Source of the DNA: an uncultured Sulfolobales archaeon
GTDB lineage: Archaea > Thermoproteota > Thermoprotei_A > Sulfolobales > NBVN01
DNA length: 64,000 nt
Direction of reading: 5' to 3'
NCBI GenBank assembly: GCA_937949785.1
Contig: CALEDH010000009.1
Span: forward strand, 62,001 to 126,000
A program made the position numbers and the translations under genes. Under the pieces are notes generated by a model. It worked only from the letters and a program-made list of their open reading frames with translations, searched no databases and was not told where the DNA came from. Below are positions 59,115-64,000 of the stretch, in pieces; the stretch's first letter is position 1, and every line of letters starts with the position of its first letter.

Positions 59115-59831
59115 AACTACGTAGTAGTTTTCAGGCAGCACCCTTTTATGGGGGTTGTAAGTACCTGACTTAACGACCTTAAAGCCAATACTTCTTAAAT
59201 GCTTAACTATATCGGAGAGTCTGTAGATATGATAGTATCTTAGGTATGTACCACTCCTACTCCTCCAAGGAACTTGAATATCAAACAACTCGCTTAACTT
59301 CCTACGCATTAATAGTAAACCAATAAAGTTACGGGCCAACCTCCTAAGCACTGTAGGGTGTAGGGCAGCCCAAATAGTTATTAAGCCCTCACCACCAACT
59401 CTTAAAACCCTAAAACACTCCCTAAACACGATATCTAAATGTCTAGGATGTACGTGGTTTATAGAAGCTACGTACATAGCCCTATCAATGGATTCAGACC
59501 TGAGGGGGAGGTACCTCATATCAGCTTGAACTACATCGACATAGGAGATGAGTTCGTTACCACCATACCTAACTACTAACGCCTTAACTACCTCCAACAT
59601 CCTATAGGATAGATCAACACATACTAACCTAGACTTAGAACCTAATACGTAGGCCAACCCATTATGGCACGGACCGCAGCCAACATCAACAACCCAACCG
59701 CTACAGCTGGACAACTCCTTAACAACATCCCAAGCCCTAACCCTAAAACCTGAGTAACCATAAGCTATAGAGTCGTAAGCCCTCATCAACCCCTCATAAA
59801 CCTCCAACTCATCCACCAACAAACCCACCAA
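59103..59831 (-). CDS. SAM-dependent methyltransferase, Trm9-like
   Basis: VVDVGCGPCHNGLAYV; Trm9/ABH8-like ITIWAALHP and VPWRSRSGTYLRYYHIYRLSDIVKHLRSIGF. Confidence 0.75.
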   Translation of the reverse strand: MVGLLVDELEVYEGLMRAYDSIAYGYSGFRVRAWDVVKELSSCSGWVVDVGCGPCHNGLAYVLGSKSRLVCVDLSYRMLEVVKALVVRYGGNELISYVDVVQADMRYLPLRSESIDRAMYVASINHVHPRHLDIVFRECFRVLRVGGEGLITIWAALHPTVLRRLARNFIGLLLMRRKLSELFDIQVPWRSRSGTYLRYYHIYRLSDIVKHLRSIGFKVVKSGTYNPHKRVLPENYYVVLSK

Positions 59832-60319
59832 CCTTAAACCACTGTCAGATAGTTAACATACCTTAAAACTATTCAACCCATGCCGTGTTAGACGGGCTGC
59901 ACGCACTTATGAAAATAGTTTAAGGTAGGGTTCATCATTAATGTTAACTTAAAAACCATGTTAGGCTGTCCGACGTCCTAGGTTTCCGAAGAGTTTTTCA
60001 GTGTGATTAGCTTCACATCCCTCCCTATCTTAATTAGTCTCAGATAGGTGACACGCATCGACCCACATCCTAAAAAGAGTTAATGTAGTAGTTGATAAAG
60101 GAGTTATAGGCTTAGGCGCGGAAAGCTCTGGAGAAGGTTACGGTGGTTTGACGTTAACGTTATAGAGCTGAGTCACGGCCTGACCAGTAGAAGACCGAGT
60201 TATCCTAGGTGCTTACTAGTTACTAGTGGTGGGCTGGTGGTAGAACCGTCCTAAAGCGATATAGCCTGTATAAGTATGTGGAGTGATGCGGATGTCATGG
60301 TAAGAACGGATGGCTGAAG

Positions 60320-60577
60320 GGAATTGATGTAGCCTTCCATGACCTAGCCATAAATACATTTGGTGGTTTAGCTAAAGACCTCGCGGATTTAAAAGCTACT
60401 GTTCTAGGTACGTCAAAGCTTTTAGGTGGGGCTCACCCATTAGCTATTTACCCTACATATCTCTTTAAAGTACTACATCCATCGACGAAGCCCGCAGTTA
60501 TTCTGAGCTCCTACGGCTTGGTGGGGGTTCTAGTAGGAGAACATCTCTACTCGTTCAACTTCTCAACTTCCTTCTGA
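60320..60577 (+). pseudogene. Relic of flavodiiron protein (FprA-like), flavodoxin-domain fragment
   Basis: 85-codon open stretch GIDVAFHDLAINTFGGLAKDLADLKATVLGTSKLLGGAHPLAIYPTYLFKVLHPSTKPAVILSSYGLVGVLVGEHLYSF. Further degraded fragments upstream (about 60050-60320); no intact ORF. Confidence 0.65.
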
Positions 60578-60655
60578 AGCTTTGACAACCTCACCTACAT
60601 GGAGGTTTTACTACTTAATAGGGTTTTAAAGTAGTTTTAAACGGTAGTCGGTAAG

Positions 60656-61738
60656 GTGTGGGCTATGACTAAGTTGGTGAGGTTAGATGCTTTAAGACCT
60701 GATAGAACTTTAGTTGAGGAAGTAGCTAGTATCTTAAGGGGCGGTGGGTTATGCGCCTTCCCTACTGAGACGGTATATGGATTAGGTGCTGATGGTTATA
60801 ACCCCGACGCAGTCGTTAAGATATTTAACATTAAGAGGAGACCTCCTGACAACCCATTAATAATGCATGTAAGTTCTGAGGAGATGTTTGAAGACCTAAC
60901 ATCCGATGTCCCGGAAATAGCTTATAGGCTCATAAGCCTCACCTGGCCGGGACCTCTAACATTGGTTGTCACTAAGTCTGAGAGGGTTCCTAAGGAGGTA
61001 TCCGCTGGCTTACCGACGGTTGCTGTGAGGTGTCCAGGGCATCCAATACCGTTGGAGCTGATTAACGTTTTGGGGAGGCCTATAGCAGCTCCAAGCGCTA
61101 ACATATCCGGTAAGCCATCACCAACTAACGTTAACCACGTAATTGAGGACTTAATGGGTTTAGTAGATGTGATAGTAGATGGTGGTGAGACGTTCTTCGG
61201 GGTTGAATCAACTATAGTAGATGTTACTACAGACCCCCCGACACTTCTACGCCCGGGCCCCATATCTGTTGAGGACTTAATTAGGATTACCGGTACTGAG
61301 GTTAGGATCCCACCATTTGCTAAGGGGCTATCCGAATCAGACCTTGCATTAAGTCCGGGTGTTAAGTATAGACATTACTCACCTAATACAACGCTATACC
61401 TTATCGAATTAGATTACTATGGAGACATTAGTAGGTTAGCCAACGCTGTCTTAAGATATGCTGATGAGTTCGCATCAAACGGGTTGAGGGTTGCGGTGAT
61501 ATGCAGCTCTGAAACCGCGGAGTTCTACAGGGTTAGAGGTTATGATGTAGTAGTTCTGGGTTCGCGGAACAACTTATTTGAAGTAGCTCATAACCTATTC
61601 AAAGTGTTAAGGTTATGTGATTCCTTAGGTGTCCACATAGCTATTGCGGAAGGCTTCAACGAGGTTGGGTTGGGCCTGGCAATAATGAATAGGTTGAGGA
61701 AAGCTGCTAGGTATAGACTAACCCTTACATCTCCTTAA
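60656..61738 (+). CDS. sua5: Sua5/YrdC/YciO family threonylcarbamoyl-AMP synthase
   Basis: GGGLCAFPTETVYGLGADGYNPDAVVKIFNIKRRPPDNPLIMHVSS, AAPSANISGKPSPTN; C-terminal Sua5 domain. Confidence 0.95.
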   Translation: MWAMTKLVRLDALRPDRTLVEEVASILRGGGLCAFPTETVYGLGADGYNPDAVVKIFNIKRRPPDNPLIMHVSSEEMFEDLTSDVPEIAYRLISLTWPGPLTLVVTKSERVPKEVSAGLPTVAVRCPGHPIPLELINVLGRPIAAPSANISGKPSPTNVNHVIEDLMGLVDVIVDGGETFFGVESTIVDVTTDPPTLLRPGPISVEDLIRITGTEVRIPPFAKGLSESDLALSPGVKYRHYSPNTTLYLIELDYYGDISRLANAVLRYADEFASNGLRVAVICSSETAEFYRVRGYDVVVLGSRNNLFEVAHNLFKVLRLCDSLGVHIAIAEGFNEVGLGLAIMNRLRKAARYRLTLTSP

Positions 61739-62908
61739 TAGTGCTATGAAGTAGCCCGGAGTCCCATGTATGTGGGGATGAAACCTCATTAAACGTTGCC
61801 CCCAAGGCATTGACGTAATCCCATCACTACCAACCTTAATACGAGGTTCAACTACTTCAAGACCTAACCCGCTGACCGCTTTCTCCACTACTTCCTCATT
61901 CTCCTCTAAGGTCACTGTACATGTTGAGTATGAGATCATCCCTCCATCCTTAACTATCTTAGCTGCTGTTTTAAGAAATTGGAATTGGTAGTCTGCCAAT
62001 ATCCTAACATCGTAGTATTTCTTAGAGTCTAATATCTTAGGTATTACGCCTAAGGCACTGCATGGAGGGTCTATAAGTACTTTATCAGCTCTTAACCAAC
62101 TATAATCTAGGTGTAGGTACCTACTATCAGCTTTTAATATGTTAACGTGGTTTAGATGTCCTAACCTACCGAGTTCTTCAACCATATTATCTATCTTCTT
62201 CTTAGAGTGGTCGAATGCGTAGATTAAGGCCCTCCCACAGGAAAGCTCAACTAAGTGCCCTGTCTTACCTCCGGGAGCGGAACACATATCTACGATTACC
62301 TCCCCATTACGTGGGCTCACTAATCTACCTACAATTATTGAGGGTAGTGATTGAGGGTATATTAAACCCTCCTCAAACTCAGGCAGTTCCCTTACCTTAA
62401 CAACATCATATAACGATTTAACCACCCTGACAGCAACCCCCCTACTAACACTACCTATAGTTTTTGAGTCGATCTCAGCGATGCCGTAAGCTACTACATC
62501 GCCGTAAGGTGTGATGACGTTAACCTCAGAGCCCCTTCTAAACTCACCTTTAATAACACCTGGGATGTATAGGTCAGAACCTAACATGACTGACTCCGCT
62601 GCCCTCCTCTCAGCTATGACGTAACTACTTGCTGAGGGTACTTCATTAGGACCTCTAACAGGGAAGTATATAGCCTCATCAACCACCTCATCTTTATACA
62701 CCTCAACACCCCTACACCTAAGCCTCTTCAAAACCTCAGAGACGGTAGTTCTTAAGGTGTTTACCCTAACGTAATATCTATGTGGAGGTCTACTTAGACT
62801 TACTAGAAAGTCGTTGAGGTCATCTCCGTACACCCTCCTCAACGCGTTAATTAGGTCTAAGTCATAATCTAACTTAAACATATGCTTACCTAAACACCAT
62901 CTATACAC
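61718..62908 (-). CDS. NOL1/NOP2/Sun family RNA m5C methyltransferase with PUA domain
   Basis: MCSAPGGKTGHLVELS, DPPCSALGVIPK, SYSTCTVTLEENE. Confidence 0.93.
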   Translation of the reverse strand: MYRWCLGKHMFKLDYDLDLINALRRVYGDDLNDFLVSLSRPPHRYYVRVNTLRTTVSEVLKRLRCRGVEVYKDEVVDEAIYFPVRGPNEVPSASSYVIAERRAAESVMLGSDLYIPGVIKGEFRRGSEVNVITPYGDVVAYGIAEIDSKTIGSVSRGVAVRVVKSLYDVVKVRELPEFEEGLIYPQSLPSIIVGRLVSPRNGEVIVDMCSAPGGKTGHLVELSCGRALIYAFDHSKKKIDNMVEELGRLGHLNHVNILKADSRYLHLDYSWLRADKVLIDPPCSALGVIPKILDSKKYYDVRILADYQFQFLKTAAKIVKDGGMISYSTCTVTLEENEEVVEKAVSGLGLEVVEPRIKVGSDGITSMPWGQRLMRFHPHIHGTPGYFIALLRRCKG

Positions 62909-63035
62909 TACTACTTCAACGTTAAGTATGTTATTGAAGGTTTAGATTTAAGTAATAACCTAGACATTCGGTAGTGCTTTCTATTTAAAATTAAATAATT
63001 TTCTAGGTAAGAATAACTATTTAGGGTTTTCCGCT

Positions 63036-64000
63036 TTGAGTGACTTAAGTATTTCCTTGGTGATTGAGTGGCATCCTAACAGTGTTGGAGGTGTTCAGAC
63101 ACATGTGAGAGACCTAGCATATTGGCTCTCAAGGAAGGGGTTTAAAGTTAGTATTATATCTCGTAGAATTGGTATGGAGGGTAGGGGTTTTCAGGAGGTT
63201 GAGGGTCACTACATAATTAACCCAGCCATACCGTTAGATGTGGTTATGGTTCCTCCAAGCATTTCACATTTAAAGGCTACCCTAAGTAATGTTAATCCTG
63301 ATATAGTGCATTCCCATCACATATTTACTTTAACTCCTCTCATAGCTCTTAAAGCTGCTAACGAATTAGGTGTTCCTAGACTTGCTACGAATCACACGAT
63401 CTTCCTAGCATATGATTTTAAGCCTTTATGGAGTGCGGTATCCGTAATACTACCTACTAAGTACTACCTGCGTTACGCTCAGGCACTCATATCTGTAAGT
63501 AAGGTTGCTGAGACCTTCATGGAGAACGTCTTAGATTCCGACTTCCCGGTCATGAAGTACTTAATACCCAACGGAGTTGATGTTACTAAGTTCACACCGC
63601 CTAAGGACGAACCTGAAGACGACGTAATACTGTTTATAGGTAGGTTAGTTAATAGGAAGGGTATACACGTACTTCTAGATGCTTTCTCAAGGGTTGTAAA
63701 GGAGAGAGATGTCGCCCTATACGTAGTTGGTAAGGGGTATATGGAGGTAACTGCAAGACTTCTAGTTAGAGCCTATAGGATTGAGGACAAGGTTAAATTC
63801 CTAGGGGTTATTCCGGAATCTGAGAAGCCGGACATATATAAGAAGGCTAAAGTCGTCGTCATTCCAAGCTTATTTAATGAGAGTTTCTGTATAGTAGCTC
63901 TAGAAGCTATGGCTAGTGGTAAGCCGGTCATAGCATCACGAACTGGGGGGATTAAGGATATTATTAAACATGGTGAATCAGGGATCCTAGTAAATCCAGG
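63036..64000 (+). CDS. Glycosyltransferase (GT4/GT1 family), truncated by window edge
   Basis: TTG start; SLVIEWHPNSVGGVQTHVRDLAYWLSRKG, HSHHIFTLTPL, IPNGVDVTKF, LFIGRLVNRKGIHVLLDAF, PSLFNESFCIVALEAMASGKPVIASRTGGI; open to window end. Confidence 0.92.
   Translation, partial: MSDLSISLVIEWHPNSVGGVQTHVRDLAYWLSRKGFKVSIISRRIGMEGRGFQEVEGHYIINPAIPLDVVMVPPSISHLKATLSNVNPDIVHSHHIFTLTPLIALKAANELGVPRLATNHTIFLAYDFKPLWSAVSVILPTKYYLRYAQALISVSKVAETFMENVLDSDFPVMKYLIPNGVDVTKFTPPKDEPEDDVILFIGRLVNRKGIHVLLDAFSRVVKERDVALYVVGKGYMEVTARLLVRAYRIEDKVKFLGVIPESEKPDIYKKAKVVVIPSLFNESFCIVALEAMASGKPVIASRTGGIKDIIKHGESGILVNP

Noticed and set aside
1-64000. CRISPR arrays, cas genes, restriction systems, toxin-antitoxin pairs, intact insertion sequences
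   Set aside because: No regularly spaced repeats and no recognisable proteins of these classes in any frame of the track.

Overview
Archaeal chromosomal window, most consistent with an anaerobic hyperthermophilic Thermoproteota (Thermoprotei/Desulfurococcales-like). The lineage is inferred from gene content: archaeal r-protein and rpo operons, leaderless genes with TATA boxes, an intron-containing tRNA, TmcA, aIF5B and aRF1. Most of the window is compact housekeeping sequence. The more unusual parts are: (1) a TRAP transporter, two tandem glycyl-radical enzymes, their activase and a fumarate-reductase-like flavoprotein (2-8889), a candidate undescribed anaerobic catabolic pathway; (2) a fused ParB/SerK-like serine kinase and O-phosphoserine sulfhydrylase-like PLP enzyme, divergent from a small Cys-rich HTH regulator, with two identical dyad operators (TTTAACNNNGTTAAA) in the shared promoter; (3) a second regulator of similar architecture just downstream of an iscU-ORF75-iscS cluster; (4) a mini-intein in a KaiC/RecA-like ATPase; (5) prf1 and infB, adjacent genes that both appear to lack ATG/GTG/TTG starts and may use AUU; (6) a C/D box sRNA candidate; (7) an Elp3 and Trm9-like pair; (8) several decayed TnpB (IS605 OrfB) relics and a decayed flavodiiron-protein gene in the loose intergenic regions. 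No CRISPR array or intact transposon was seen. All calls come from reading the sequence; no database search was run.
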